DNA from: Arthrobacter sp. StoSoilB5
Lineage (GTDB): Bacteria; Actinomycetota; Actinomycetes; Actinomycetales; Micrococcaceae
Direction: 5' to 3'
DNA: 64,000 nucleotides
Assembly (NCBI RefSeq): GCF_019977235.1
Contig: NZ_AP024646.1
Location: forward strand, 3,534,001 to 3,598,000
In this document: positions 1 to 7,803 of the stretch, piece by piece
Position numbering within the stretch: the first letter of the stretch is position 1
Layout of the letters: every line of letters begins with the position of its first letter
Translations under genes and position numbers: made by a program
Notes under the pieces: generated by a model
Database searches by the model: none
The model's input: only the letters and a program-made list of their open reading frames with translations
What the model was told of the DNA's origin: nothing

Positions 1-295
1 CGAGGTCTTGGACCTGCGCTGGCTGAAACCGATCGACGCCGAAGCCCTGGCGAGGTCCGTCGGGAAGACGCGACGCGCCGTCGTCGTACATGAAGCGCCC
101 CTGACCTCAGGCCTTGGCGCCGAAGTCGCGCAATTGATCACGCAGCGCTGCTTTGACACGCTGAAGGCTCCGGTGGAGCGCGTGACAGGCTTCGACGTGC
201 CGTACCCCTCCGGCGACTTGGAGGACGAATACATTCCGAACATCGACCGCATCCTCTTTGGGATCCAACGCGTATTGGAGTACCGCCGTGGCTGA
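1..295 (+). CDS. 2-oxoacid (branched-chain or acetoin) dehydrogenase E1 component, beta subunit, C-terminal part
   Basis: Only the last 97 or so codons are present; the reading frame is open to the left edge (first full codon at base 2), so the start lies outside. The visible part reads LDLRWLKPIDAEAL, then VVVHEAP, GLGAEV and KAPVERVTGFDVPYP, the typical C-terminal transketolase fold of E1 beta subunits, which with E1 alpha and thiamine diphosphate decarboxylate a 2-oxoacid or cleave acetoin. The stop overlaps the GTG start of the lipoyl protein by 8 bp, so the two are translationally coupled. Branched-chain and acetoin enzymes cannot be told apart from this fragment. Confidence 0.85.
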   Translation, partial: EVLDLRWLKPIDAEALARSVGKTRRAVVVHEAPLTSGLGAEVAQLITQRCFDTLKAPVERVTGFDVPYPSGDLEDEYIPNIDRILFGIQRVLEYRRG

Positions 296-617
296 AATTT
301 CCTTCCCGCTCCCCGATCTGGGTGAAGGCCTCATCGAGGCAATCGTGCTTGACTGGCTCGTCTCACCGGGACAACAGGTGGAACGCAACCAACCCCTCGT
401 CGAGCTCGAAACGAGCAAGTCGGCGCTGGAATTGCCAAGCCCCCAGGCGGGTAAAGTGGTGCGTATTCACGGGGCGCCCGGTGACACCATCAACGTCGGC
501 GAACCGCTGATCGTGTTCGAGGTACCGGATGACACCGCCGGGATCGTGGGCACTGTTCCCAAGGACGAAGCACCCAAGCGCCGGGTCCGCCTGAGCGCCG
601 TACTCGATGAGGACTGA
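288..617 (+). CDS. Stand-alone lipoyl-domain protein (truncated E2-type component)
   Basis: A 109-residue protein starting at GTG 288, chosen because the next residues AEISFPLPDLGEG are the canonical beginning of an E2 lipoyl domain. The lipoylation site is Lys44 in ETSKSALE. The domain fills roughly residues 3-80 and is followed by only about 30 residues rich in D, E, K and R. The E3-binding domain and the acyltransferase catalytic domain of a normal 400-500 residue E2 are missing, and nothing like them follows. It probably carries the acyl or hydroxyethyl group made by the adjacent E1, with the neighbouring hydrolase-fold protein supplying the other half of an AcoC-like E2. Lipoylation and partner are inferred. 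Confidence 0.85.
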   Translation: MAEISFPLPDLGEGLIEAIVLDWLVSPGQQVERNQPLVELETSKSALELPSPQAGKVVRIHGAPGDTINVGEPLIVFEVPDDTAGIVGTVPKDEAPKRRVRLSAVLDED

Positions 618-618
618 C

Positions 619-1449
619 ATGATGACCGGCAGGCACACCGTGGAACAGCACAGGCACACAGTTGAGGGCACAGACCCCGAATTGTTCGTTGAAGTGCATG
701 AACCCACCACCGATGCCGGACTACGACCCGTCCTGTTGATCCACGGTTTCTCCTCATCCAGCAAGCTCAACTGGGCGGACAGCGGATGGATCACCACGCT
801 CCAGGAAGCCGGCCGCCGGGTCATCACGGTGGACCTTCCCGGTCACGGCCAAAGCCACTCCCCCGAGGACCTGGATTCCTACACGCCTAGCCGGATTCGC
901 GCTGACCTCCTGCAGATTGTGACCGACGCCGGCGCACGGCCCCTGCGCGACGGCGACCCTTCCACGGGACTGGACATCGTGGGTTACTCCTTGGGATCCC
1001 GGCTGGCTTGGGAGTTCGCCGCGACACAGCCGGACCTGGTTCACCGGATCGTCCTGGGCGGACCGAGTTCAGCGGATCCCTTGGCAGCCTTCGACCTCGC
1101 CGCCGCTCAGCGGCACCTGGCCGATGGCACACCCATTGCGGACCAGTCCACAGCGGGGCTGCTGAAGATGGCGCAGTTGCTGCCGAGCAATGACCTGTTC
1201 GCCATGCTTTCACTTATCGAGGCCATCAAGGGTGAGCCCTTCGATCCTGCCGAAGCTGCACCGCACGTGCCCGTCCTTTTGGTTGCGGGCGAAAAAGACG
1301 ATCGCGCGGCCACCATGCCGGAGCTTGCGTCCATTGCCGGCAAGCGGGGTGCCATGGTGGAGACCTTGGTGGTCCCGGGACGCACGCATACCAACGTGAT
1401 CACCAGCCGGGCTTTCAAGGACGCCGCCATCGAGTTCCTGGGCGTGTAG
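619..1449 (+). CDS. Alpha/beta-hydrolase fold protein (AcoC-like C-terminal half)
   Basis: About 276 residues. Start ATG 619 is preferred because GAGGA lies 5 nt upstream; ATG 607 and ATG 622 are alternatives. Alpha/beta-hydrolase marks are clear: oxyanion segment LLIHGFSS near residue 42, nucleophile elbow GYSLG with Ser124, an acid in AGEKDD near 227, and His257 in GRTHTN. It begins 1 nt after the lipoyl gene stop. In AcoC-type acetoin dehydrogenase E2 proteins one lipoyl domain is fused to such a hydrolase fold, so this pair looks like a split AcoC. A plain esterase or C-C hydrolase that merely sits in the operon is the alternative. Confidence 0.75.
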   Translation: MMTGRHTVEQHRHTVEGTDPELFVEVHEPTTDAGLRPVLLIHGFSSSSKLNWADSGWITTLQEAGRRVITVDLPGHGQSHSPEDLDSYTPSRIRADLLQIVTDAGARPLRDGDPSTGLDIVGYSLGSRLAWEFAATQPDLVHRIVLGGPSSADPLAAFDLAAAQRHLADGTPIADQSTAGLLKMAQLLPSNDLFAMLSLIEAIKGEPFDPAEAAPHVPVLLVAGEKDDRAATMPELASIAGKRGAMVETLVVPGRTHTNVITSRAFKDAAIEFLGV

Positions 1450-1504
1450 CCGCTGTGCCGGCTGACACTACTGCGCTTGCTGACACTCTTGTGCTCAGCT
1501 GGCG

Positions 1505-1918
1505 CTAACGGCTCAGTCTCTCCGCATTAAGGCTCATTCGTTCAAGGACGCTCAACGCCATAGCGTATTCATCGATTCCGATGCCCATGGAAAGGTCTTT
1601 GCGGGCGGCTTCCACATAGCGGAGGGCCTCGTGGTACTTCTCCCGGCCAAGCTCGCTAAGCGCCAGACGGTCATCAATCATAATGATCATTCCCCGGCCA
1701 ACCAAGGAGGCAAGCTCCCGCTCCCTCAAACGGATGTCATCGCCCCAGAACGGGCGCATGATCTCATCCAGCTCATCAGGGCGGACCGTTCCCTCCGCCA
1801 AGGTGCCCAGGGTCTGCCACTGCCGCCGGCTCAGCCTGACCCTGGCCAGCGTGGCATCGAGCTGGAGTTCCAGCGCGGCGTCGAGCCTTTTGATCCAGTA
1901 TCCAATGGGCTTGTTCAC
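1505..1918 (-). CDS. MarR-like winged-helix transcriptional regulator
   Basis: A 137-residue protein starting at GTG 1918. It has the layout of MarR-type regulators: an N-terminal helix (PIGYWIKRLDAALELQL), a helix-turn-helix region around SRRQWQTLGTLAEG, a recognition segment with LASLVGRGMI and a wing around DDRLALSELG, then a long C-terminal helix. MarR proteins usually dimerise and repress neighbouring genes. It diverges from the phosphoribosyltransferase gene across about 84 bp, and converges on the hydrolase gene 55 bp away. Target and ligand are unknown. Confidence 0.7.
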   Translation of the reverse strand: MNKPIGYWIKRLDAALELQLDATLARVRLSRRQWQTLGTLAEGTVRPDELDEIMRPFWGDDIRLRERELASLVGRGMIIMIDDRLALSELGREKYHEALRYVEAARKDLSMGIGIDEYAMALSVLERMSLNAERLSR

Positions 1919-2002
1919 AAGGCCATGCTTCCAGCGGATGCCTCACCCGGCAAGCTTTGAAAGGTACGCTGGAAGAAGCCAAATTACGTGGAAGTGGGGC
2001 AG

Positions 2003-2671
2003 ATGGGCATGCGTTTCAAGGACCGGGCGGAAGCCGGCCGGCGCCTGGCCGAAGGACTCCCCCAGTTCAGGGAACGGCAAGACACCATCGTCCTTGGCCT
2101 TGCCCGTGGAGGCGTGCCCCTGGCCGTGGCTGCGGCCAACGCGCTCTATCTGCCCTTCGGTACTATTTTGGTCCGCAAACTGGGGATACCTGGACGCGAG
2201 GAGACTGCCTATGGCGCACTTGCGTGGTGCCAGGGCGACGTCGTCCGCATCGTTAACAAGCCGCTCAAGGAACACGTCCTCGCCCATGGCATCAGCCAAG
2301 CCGCATTGGATGCCGTTGAGGCACATGAGCGCGCCGAACTACTTCGCCGGGCAAGGCAATATCCGGGAATCGAGCACGATCTTCGAGGTATGACCGTCAT
2401 TTTGGTGGACGATGGCCTAGCTACAGGGGCCACCATGCGTGCGGCCGTTGAGGCCGTGCGGGCGGCAGGTGCCGGCACAATCGTCGCTGCCGTTCCCGTG
2501 GCCTCGCTGGAAGCCTCAACATCGTTGGCGCGGGTCTGCGACTTCGTGATGGCGCTGCACACTCCGGGTAAATTCCACGCTGTTGGAGCCTTTTATGAGC
2601 GCTTCGAGCAGTTGACGGACGCCGACGTCGTGGAGCAGCTCGAAGGCGCGAAGGCTCCCCGGGCGAAATAG
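2003..2671 (+). CDS. Type I phosphoribosyltransferase-family protein
   Basis: About 222 residues from ATG 2003; ATG 2009 (MRFKDRAEAG) is equally possible, while GTG 1988 has no better support. The PRPP-binding loop VILVDDGLATGAT lies near residues 131-143, and LARGGVPLA near 34-42 matches the family's pyrophosphate-loop region. Such stand-alone proteins of about 220 residues are common in actinobacteria and proteobacteria, and their true acceptor base is usually unknown; a role in purine salvage should not be assumed. It is transcribed away from the MarR-like gene. Confidence 0.8.
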   Translation: MGMRFKDRAEAGRRLAEGLPQFRERQDTIVLGLARGGVPLAVAAANALYLPFGTILVRKLGIPGREETAYGALAWCQGDVVRIVNKPLKEHVLAHGISQAALDAVEAHERAELLRRARQYPGIEHDLRGMTVILVDDGLATGATMRAAVEAVRAAGAGTIVAAVPVASLEASTSLARVCDFVMALHTPGKFHAVGAFYERFEQLTDADVVEQLEGAKAPRAK

Positions 2672-2686
2672 CATTTTAACGCCCCG

Positions 2687-2716
2687 GGCGGGCCCGGCCT
2701 CACGACCGCGCCCGCC
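2687..2716. terminator. Possible weak bidirectional terminator between convergent genes
   Basis: GGCGGGC (2687-2693) can pair with GCCCGCC (2710-2716) across a 16-nt loop in the 65-bp gap between the phosphoribosyltransferase and MHS transporter stops. There is no T-run, so this is only a weak candidate. Confidence 0.25.
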
Positions 2717-2736
2717 GGACTGGAACTGATCCTGGC

Positions 2737-4071
2737 CTAGTGGTGAACGCTGAAACCGAGGGGACGGCCCTTGGTTTCCTTGGCAAGAATCACGCCCACG
2801 GCAGAAATGATGCACAGGCCCATGATGTATAGGCCCACTGAGCCGGACCATTTGGTGGTGTCCAACAACGCCTGGGCTATCAAAGGTGCGAAGGCACCCC
2901 CGAGGATAGCGCCCAAGGCGTAGCCGATGGAGATTCCCGAATAGCGGACGTGCGCAGGGAACATCTCCGCGTACATGGCGGACATCGGACCATAGGACAA
3001 ACCAAGCCCAATAGTGAGGACGAACAGGGCCGTTCCGTAGAGCAGGATGTCCTTGGAATCGATCAAGGCAAACATGGGGATCATCCACGCGAAGACCAAG
3101 CCGTAACCGAGCAGGAACGTCTTTACGCGACCAATCTTGTCCGAGAGCCAGCCTCCCACCATGGTGAAAATGAGCCATCCAAAGGAAGCAACCGTGGTTG
3201 CGAGGAGGACCGGCGGCGCAGGCATTTTCAGCGCCTTGGTGGCATAGGAGATAAAGAAGGCGATCAGCAGGTAGCCGGCGGCGTTGTTGGCGATGAAGAT
3301 CAGGGCTGCGAGGACGACTTCCTTCTTGTTCTTCCGGAAGAGCTCGCTCAGGGGCGCCTTGCTTTCCGCTTTGCGCTGGGCGATTTCCTTAAAGACCGGG
3401 CTTTCCCCAACAGCGCGGCGGATGAGGTAACCCACCACGATCAGAACCACGGAGAGCAGGAACGGCACGCGCCAACCCCAGGCGGCAAAGTCATCCTTCG
3501 ACATGCCCGACTGCAGGAAAAACAGAAGGCCGGTTGCCAGGATCATGCCGATTGGCACACCAATCTGCGGGTAAGCACCGAAGAGTCCGCGCTTGGTAAT
3601 CGGAGCGTGTTCCACAGCCATCAGGGCAGCGCCACCCCACTCGCCACCTGCCGAGAAGCCCTGGACCACTCGCAGGGTGATCAGCAGGATGGGAGCCCAC
3701 AGCCCGATCGTCCCGTAGGTAGGCAGCACACCGATCAGCGCCGTGGCAGCGCCCATCATTACCAGTGTCATGACCAAAACGGCCTTGCGCCCCAGCCTGT
3801 CGCCAAGGTGCCCGGCAACAAAGGCCCCCAGCGGCCGGAACAGGAAACTGATGCCGATGGTGGCGAAGGACAGGATTTGCGCCACTCCGGGATTCGATTT
3901 TTCGAGCGGAGTCAGGAACAACGGCGACAACAGTGTTGCCGTGAGCTGGGCAAAGATAAAGAAGTCGTACCACTCGATGGTGGTGCCAACCAGGGTCCCC
4001 GCCAGGACCCGGCGCTCTTCGCGCCTACTGCTTGGGCCCGACGGAGAGTCGACAGTGGAAGTTGCGGTCAT
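2737..4071 (-). CDS. MFS transporter, metabolite:H+ symporter (MHS) family
   Basis: A 444-residue, 12-helix membrane protein. Start ATG 4071 has CTGGAG 6 nt upstream. Diagnostic pieces are GTTIEWYDFFIF at the start of helix 1 (residues 29-40), the loop 2-3 motif GHLGDRLGRK (88-97) and QGFSAGGEWGGA in helix 5, all typical of the MHS branch (ProP, KgtP, ShiA, citrate and aromatic-acid carriers). It should import a carboxylate or zwitterion with protons across the inner membrane. It is divergent from an IclR regulator, the usual arrangement for aromatic or organic-acid carriers. The substrate cannot be read from sequence. Confidence 0.85.
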   Translation of the reverse strand: MTATSTVDSPSGPSSRREERRVLAGTLVGTTIEWYDFFIFAQLTATLLSPLFLTPLEKSNPGVAQILSFATIGISFLFRPLGAFVAGHLGDRLGRKAVLVMTLVMMGAATALIGVLPTYGTIGLWAPILLITLRVVQGFSAGGEWGGAALMAVEHAPITKRGLFGAYPQIGVPIGMILATGLLFFLQSGMSKDDFAAWGWRVPFLLSVVLIVVGYLIRRAVGESPVFKEIAQRKAESKAPLSELFRKNKKEVVLAALIFIANNAAGYLLIAFFISYATKALKMPAPPVLLATTVASFGWLIFTMVGGWLSDKIGRVKTFLLGYGLVFAWMIPMFALIDSKDILLYGTALFVLTIGLGLSYGPMSAMYAEMFPAHVRYSGISIGYALGAILGGAFAPLIAQALLDTTKWSGSVGLYIMGLCIISAVGVILAKETKGRPLGFSVHH

Positions 4072-4221
4072 TGGAACTCCAGGGGGTGAGAGTGACTGGT
4101 CGGCGCGTGGCTTGCATTAACCGACAGAACGGTCAGTTAGGAAAGAATACTACATACCGTGACCCAGGGCACAGCATTTTCACAGCCGTAAAGGTGACCG
4201 TGAGGCTCGAGAACAACTTTG

Positions 4222-4254
4222 TTCTATAGTTGAATCACCAATTCGTATATGGAA
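4222..4254. promoter_or_regulatory. Paired TTC-N7-GAA motifs, candidate IclR-type operators
   Basis: In the 257-bp divergent gap between the MHS transporter and the IclR gene, TTC-N7-GAA occurs at 4222-4234 and again at 4242-4254, exactly 20 bp apart. The extended 15-mers (GTTCTATAGTTGAAT and ATTCGTATATGGAAC) are also inverted copies of each other at 11 of 15 positions. Spacing by about two helical turns suits cooperative binding by a dimeric or tetrameric regulator. That IclR binds here is inferred. The rest of the gap (4072-4221, 4255-4328) shows no clear element. Confidence 0.4.
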
Positions 4255-4328
4255 CGATATCTTGGTGAGGCGAGCAACACAAGAGTTGGCCGCCGCATGC
4301 TCTCTCCCGCCAACATAGGATGGTTCGC

Positions 4329-5066
4329 ATGAGTCCCCGCAGCGACGTCAAAAGTCCGCAGGAAGCAGCAACCCAGGCGCCGCCGTCGCAGACCCTCTCA
4401 CGGGGAATCCGAGCGCTGGAGATCCTTGCCGAGGCCGAACGCCCCCTCAGCATTGCCGAACTAGCCGAAGCCCTTGGAGTGCACCGCTCTGTTGCCTACC
4501 GCATCCTGCGGACGCTGGAGGACCACTCGCTCCTGATCCGGGACGATTCAGGACGGGTGCAACCCGGCCCTGGACTGGCGGTCCTGGCCCGGGGTGTCTC
4601 GCGGAACCTGCAAACAGCTGCCCTGCCTGAGCTCACCCAACTGGCAAATACCTTGCACATGACCGCCTTCCTGGCCGTTTGGGACCACCAGGAATGCGTC
4701 ACCTTGGTCACCGTGGAACCCCGGCATTCCGGCGCGGCTCTCGCCCAACATCCGGGAAGCCGCCACCCTATAGGTATTGGCGCGCCGGGAATCGCTATCC
4801 AGTCGACCATGACCGAGGACCGTTGGCGCCAAGTAGGGGCCGGCATCCCTTACCGCGCTGAAGCACACGAGGCCCGACGCACCGGCTACGCCACCAGCCA
4901 CGACGAAGTCATCGCGGGGCTGTCCTCAATCGCCGCACCAATCCACGTCCCTGGCGGACGGCCAGCCGCAATAGCGGTGGTCTATATCCGTTTGGACCAG
5001 GACGCCGATGCCGTAGGCAAGGAGTTGGCCGCCAGCGCCATGCGGATCGAGAGCCAGTTGGCCTGA
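4329..5066 (+). CDS. IclR-family transcriptional regulator
   Basis: About 245 residues. ATG 4329 is preferred to ATG 4320 because AGGA sits 8 nt before it. The N-terminal winged helix-turn-helix is clear: LEILAEAERPLSIAELAEAL followed by GVHRSVAYRILRTLE and a wing DDSGRVQPG. The remaining 170 or so residues form the IclR effector-binding GAF-like domain, with HPGSRHPIGIGAPGIAI and TGYATSHDE as typical segments. It likely controls the divergent MHS transporter and possibly itself through the paired motifs at 4222-4254. The effector is probably the transported acid, by family analogy only. Confidence 0.87.
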   Translation: MSPRSDVKSPQEAATQAPPSQTLSRGIRALEILAEAERPLSIAELAEALGVHRSVAYRILRTLEDHSLLIRDDSGRVQPGPGLAVLARGVSRNLQTAALPELTQLANTLHMTAFLAVWDHQECVTLVTVEPRHSGAALAQHPGSRHPIGIGAPGIAIQSTMTEDRWRQVGAGIPYRAEAHEARRTGYATSHDEVIAGLSSIAAPIHVPGGRPAAIAVVYIRLDQDADAVGKELAASAMRIESQLA

Positions 5067-5135
5067 AGCATTCCTCCTGGGTCAAATGCCCTGCCTCACA
5101 GCACAAGACCCACAGCCATGGGAGCCCAATACTCG

Positions 5136-5165
5136 AAGAAGGACAGGAATTTTCCTGCCCTTCTT
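5136..5165. promoter_or_regulatory. Hairpin between iclR and moaF genes (terminator or leader structure)
   Basis: AAGAAGG-A-CAGGAA (5136-5149), loop TT, then TTCCTG-C-CCTTCTT (5152-5165): 7 + 6 bp with one mismatch. It lies 70 bp after the IclR stop and 25 bp before the moaF start. It could end iclR transcription or structure the moaF leader; there is no T-run after it. Confidence 0.4.
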
Positions 5166-5190
5166 ATCGTCGAGCACTGAGAAGGAACCC

Positions 5191-5985
5191 ATGAGCCTCA
5201 ATCTTCTTGACACCTCCAACTGGCTGCCGCTGGACGGCCTGGCACCTGGCTTCGATGCCAACAAAGCCCCCACCGTCCAGGACCTGGCGGGGCAGGAATT
5301 TACCGTCCGCAGCGATGGCGGACCCATGACTTTCAGCTTCGATGACGAAGAAGTCCAGTGGGCTGCGGCCGGGCACAGCGGGACGGCGCCCTATGAGGCT
5401 TTCATTGTCACCGGAGAGCTCTACTACGCCCAGTGGCATAGTCCCGTTGAGCGGGACCTCGCCGTTTCCTTGATCCTGGATCTGGCCAACGGCAGGGCGC
5501 TCTATATCGGCGCACTGCTGGGGCGCGCATCCCAAGGCTCAACCGCAGTCCACCACGATTTCCGCACTGGGACCCTCGAAGGCTTCACCGCCGATGGAGC
5601 AGCAATCGCGGAAAGCCCGGCCCTGATCGGCCGACGCGTCGAATGGGTGTACAGCGATGCGCACGCCTACGAACACATCTACCTCAGCCCCACCTGGTAC
5701 ACCTGGCAGTGCCTCGCGGGTCCCGAGCGGGGGCTCGCAGACACCGATTCCAACACGGTCTTCGAAATCCGGCCCGGTATTTTCGTCTTTACCTGGCGCG
5801 AAAAGGTCATACCCTGCGGCTCTGTCACCATCGCCGATCACCGGGACGCCAAAGCAATCCGCTCGCACGGCAGCCTTTTCGGATGGGATGAGGCCGGCAC
5901 CGAACCCGTGCATTTCACCTTCGGCGCCCATGGCAGGTTGATCAGCATCACCCACCACGCACCGGAGCTTGACCCCTCGGTGTAG
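5191..5985 (+). CDS. moaF: MoaF-like protein
   Basis: A 264-residue cytosolic protein. Start ATG 5191 (MSLNLLDTSNW) follows an AAGGA ribosome site; the frame is open further upstream but without a good start. The content fits the MoaF family: two related beta-rich halves, the N-terminal with DDEEVQWAAAG, the C-terminal with RVEWVYSDAHAYEHIYLSPTW and FVFTWREKVIPCG. MoaF proteins were named from Klebsiella monoamine and molybdenum-linked operons, but their biochemical function is poorly defined and a lipocalin-like fold is likely. No molybdenum cofactor genes are nearby; the neighbours are an amine/amino-acid permease and an AraC regulator, which favours a role in amine metabolism. Confidence 0.75.
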   Translation: MSLNLLDTSNWLPLDGLAPGFDANKAPTVQDLAGQEFTVRSDGGPMTFSFDDEEVQWAAAGHSGTAPYEAFIVTGELYYAQWHSPVERDLAVSLILDLANGRALYIGALLGRASQGSTAVHHDFRTGTLEGFTADGAAIAESPALIGRRVEWVYSDAHAYEHIYLSPTWYTWQCLAGPERGLADTDSNTVFEIRPGIFVFTWREKVIPCGSVTIADHRDAKAIRSHGSLFGWDEAGTEPVHFTFGAHGRLISITHHAPELDPSV

Positions 5986-6022
5986 CTTGCCCGGATTGAA
6001 TTTGCAGCCGCAATAGGAACGA

Positions 6023-6054
6023 AAAGAAGCCCCGGCACCCGCCGGGGCTTCTTT
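6023..6054. terminator. Strong bidirectional rho-independent-type terminator
   Basis: A perfect 14-bp stem, AAAGAAGCCCCGGC (6023-6036) with GCCGGGGCTTCTTT (6041-6054), and a 4-nt loop ACCC. It sits 38 bp after the moaF stop and 38 bp after the stop of the convergent permease gene. A and T runs at the stem ends serve both strands. Confidence 0.88.
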
Positions 6055-6091
6055 CCCTGTGGCGCTGCTGCTTTCCGCGCCCGAAGCAGTC

Positions 6092-7567
6092 TCAGTCCTC
6101 GGAGCCGTGGCCGATCCTGGCGTAAAGGCCGGGCTGCGAGTGCCGCAGGCGCAGCCCCCATGCGATTCCCACCAGACCCGGCAGAAGCACTACCAAGGGC
6201 AGGACGAATGTAGCGGCCGTCGATTCCGTCTGTCCAAGCAGGACATTGAAGTTGGCAAGGATGAGCACAAACACAATCGCCAGGAGGACAAAGCCAAGCC
6301 CAGGCGCCACAACCCGTACCCAAAGGCCGGTCCCATGCTGGTTTCGGCGGAAGAATCCGATCACTGCGATCGACACTACTGTCATGAGCAGGACCAGCCC
6401 CAAGGCGCCGCTGTTGGTCAGCCAGGTAAACATGGTCAGCACCGGGTACAGTTCACCAAGTTCAGACCCGGATCCCGCGATGGCGAAGGCAACAGTCACG
6501 ACGACGGCAATCAGCGTCTGCGCCAGCGAGCCAGCGAACGGTGCGCGGCTCCCTGTACGGACAGCTGCGAAGAACGGCGGGATGACGCGTTCCCGCCCGA
6601 GCGAGAAGAAATAGCGCGCCACAGCGTTGTGGAAGCTGACCAGTGCAGCAAAGAGGCTGGTCACGAACAGAATTTGCGCTATATCGCTCAGGAGTACGCC
6701 TCCGTTGGTGCCAAGGAAGGCGAAGATCATGTCCGGACCGCTGTTGGTGGATGTTTCGATCACTGCGGACGGGCCTGCGCCCACAGTCATTGCCCACGCC
6801 GAGGCCGCATAGAAAAGGGCGATGATTGCAACCGCTGCGAAGGTGGCCCGGGCAACGGTGCGCTTGGGATCTTTGGACTCTTCGCCGTAGATGGCGGCGG
6901 ATTCGAAGCCCATGAAGGCAGCGATTCCGAAGGAAAGGACCGCACCAATGCCAGGGACGAACAGGCTTTCCGGGCTGAACGAGGTTGCCGTGACTCCTTC
7001 CGGCGCTACGGCCAGGCTGATGAGGTCATAGGCAATGACCACCAGGAATTCCAGGGCCACCAGGACACCCAGCACCTTTGCCGAGAGGTCCACCCGGTTA
7101 ACGCCCAGCCAGCCCACAATTGCGATGCAGACCAGCACTGGGATCCACCAGGGCACGCTGATGCCCAACCGGGCCGAGAGCAGTGAGGAAACTGTGAAAC
7201 CGAAGAGCCCATAGATGCCCACCTGCATGAGGTTGTATGCCATTAACGCGACCAACGAGGCACCCACACCGGCTGGCCTGGAAATACCTTGCGCGATGTA
7301 GGCGTAGAACGCCCCGGCGTTAGTGACGTAACGGCTCATGGCCGCGTACCCTACCGCGAAGAGGGCCAGGATGCCGCCAAGAATCAAGAACGAAAGCGGA
7401 ACACCTGTTACGCCGGTGACCGCGAAAGTGGTGGTCACTCCGCCTGCAAGGACGGTCAGCGGCGCGGAGGCCGCAATAATCATGAAGGTCACGGCTGGGA
7501 CGCCAAGACGCCTCTTGGTGTCTGCTGGCCCAGCGATCTTGCCCTTGACGGGGATATCCACGCTCAT
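6092..7567 (-). CDS. APC-superfamily amino acid/amine permease
   Basis: A 491-residue membrane protein with about 12 helices. Start ATG 7567 (MSVDIPVKGK) has AGGAG 6 nt upstream, better than the in-frame ATG 7636. Helix 1 (FMIIAASAPLTVLAGG) carries the unwound region of APC carriers; AFMGFESAAIYGEESKDPKRT is the conserved helix 6-loop block with the GEE(S/A)xxP motif; ARYFFSLGRERVIP is the helix 8 end. Related carriers move amino acids, putrescine or ethanolamine. It is divergent from an AraC/FeaR-like regulator over 236 bp and converges on moaF across a shared terminator. Confidence 0.85.
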   Translation of the reverse strand: MSVDIPVKGKIAGPADTKRRLGVPAVTFMIIAASAPLTVLAGGVTTTFAVTGVTGVPLSFLILGGILALFAVGYAAMSRYVTNAGAFYAYIAQGISRPAGVGASLVALMAYNLMQVGIYGLFGFTVSSLLSARLGISVPWWIPVLVCIAIVGWLGVNRVDLSAKVLGVLVALEFLVVIAYDLISLAVAPEGVTATSFSPESLFVPGIGAVLSFGIAAFMGFESAAIYGEESKDPKRTVARATFAAVAIIALFYAASAWAMTVGAGPSAVIETSTNSGPDMIFAFLGTNGGVLLSDIAQILFVTSLFAALVSFHNAVARYFFSLGRERVIPPFFAAVRTGSRAPFAGSLAQTLIAVVVTVAFAIAGSGSELGELYPVLTMFTWLTNSGALGLVLLMTVVSIAVIGFFRRNQHGTGLWVRVVAPGLGFVLLAIVFVLILANFNVLLGQTESTAATFVLPLVVLLPGLVGIAWGLRLRHSQPGLYARIGHGSED

Positions 7568-7747
7568 ATTGTGCTCCTGCCTCGGTGCCGGACGGAGATT
7601 GCGCGGCACGGTGTCGGTCATTCCGCAATCTTCCACCGCAAAGGCACCGAGTGACTTGTCTCACGCGGCAAGGTGTTTGTCGGTGCACGCAAGCCCATCC
7701 CGGGCAAAGTCCCCCGGTGTAGAATCGTGGGCAAGCTCACGTCCGCG

Positions 7748-7776
7748 CTGGTGGCATTCTGTACCGGTGCCACCAG
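7748..7776. promoter_or_regulatory. Inverted repeat upstream of the AraC-family gene
   Basis: Perfect 9-bp arms CTGGTGGCA (7748-7756) and TGCCACCAG (7768-7776) with an 11-nt spacer, 28 bp before the AraC-family start and in the gap shared with the permease promoter. It may be an operator for autoregulation or a leader hairpin. Confidence 0.4.
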
Positions 7777-7803
7777 GTACGGCGGGCATTGAAAGGGAGT
7801 TTG

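Noticed and set aside
2950-4089. Long plus-strand open frame antisense to the MHS transporter
   Set aside because: Its product is rich in H, Q, R and G with no fold, as expected for a frame opposite a GC-rich membrane-protein gene; the minus-strand frame has clear MHS motifs.
6059-7186. Plus-strand open frame antisense to the APC permease
   Set aside because: Low-complexity, highly charged product with no domain; the minus-strand permease has conserved helices and a good ribosome site.
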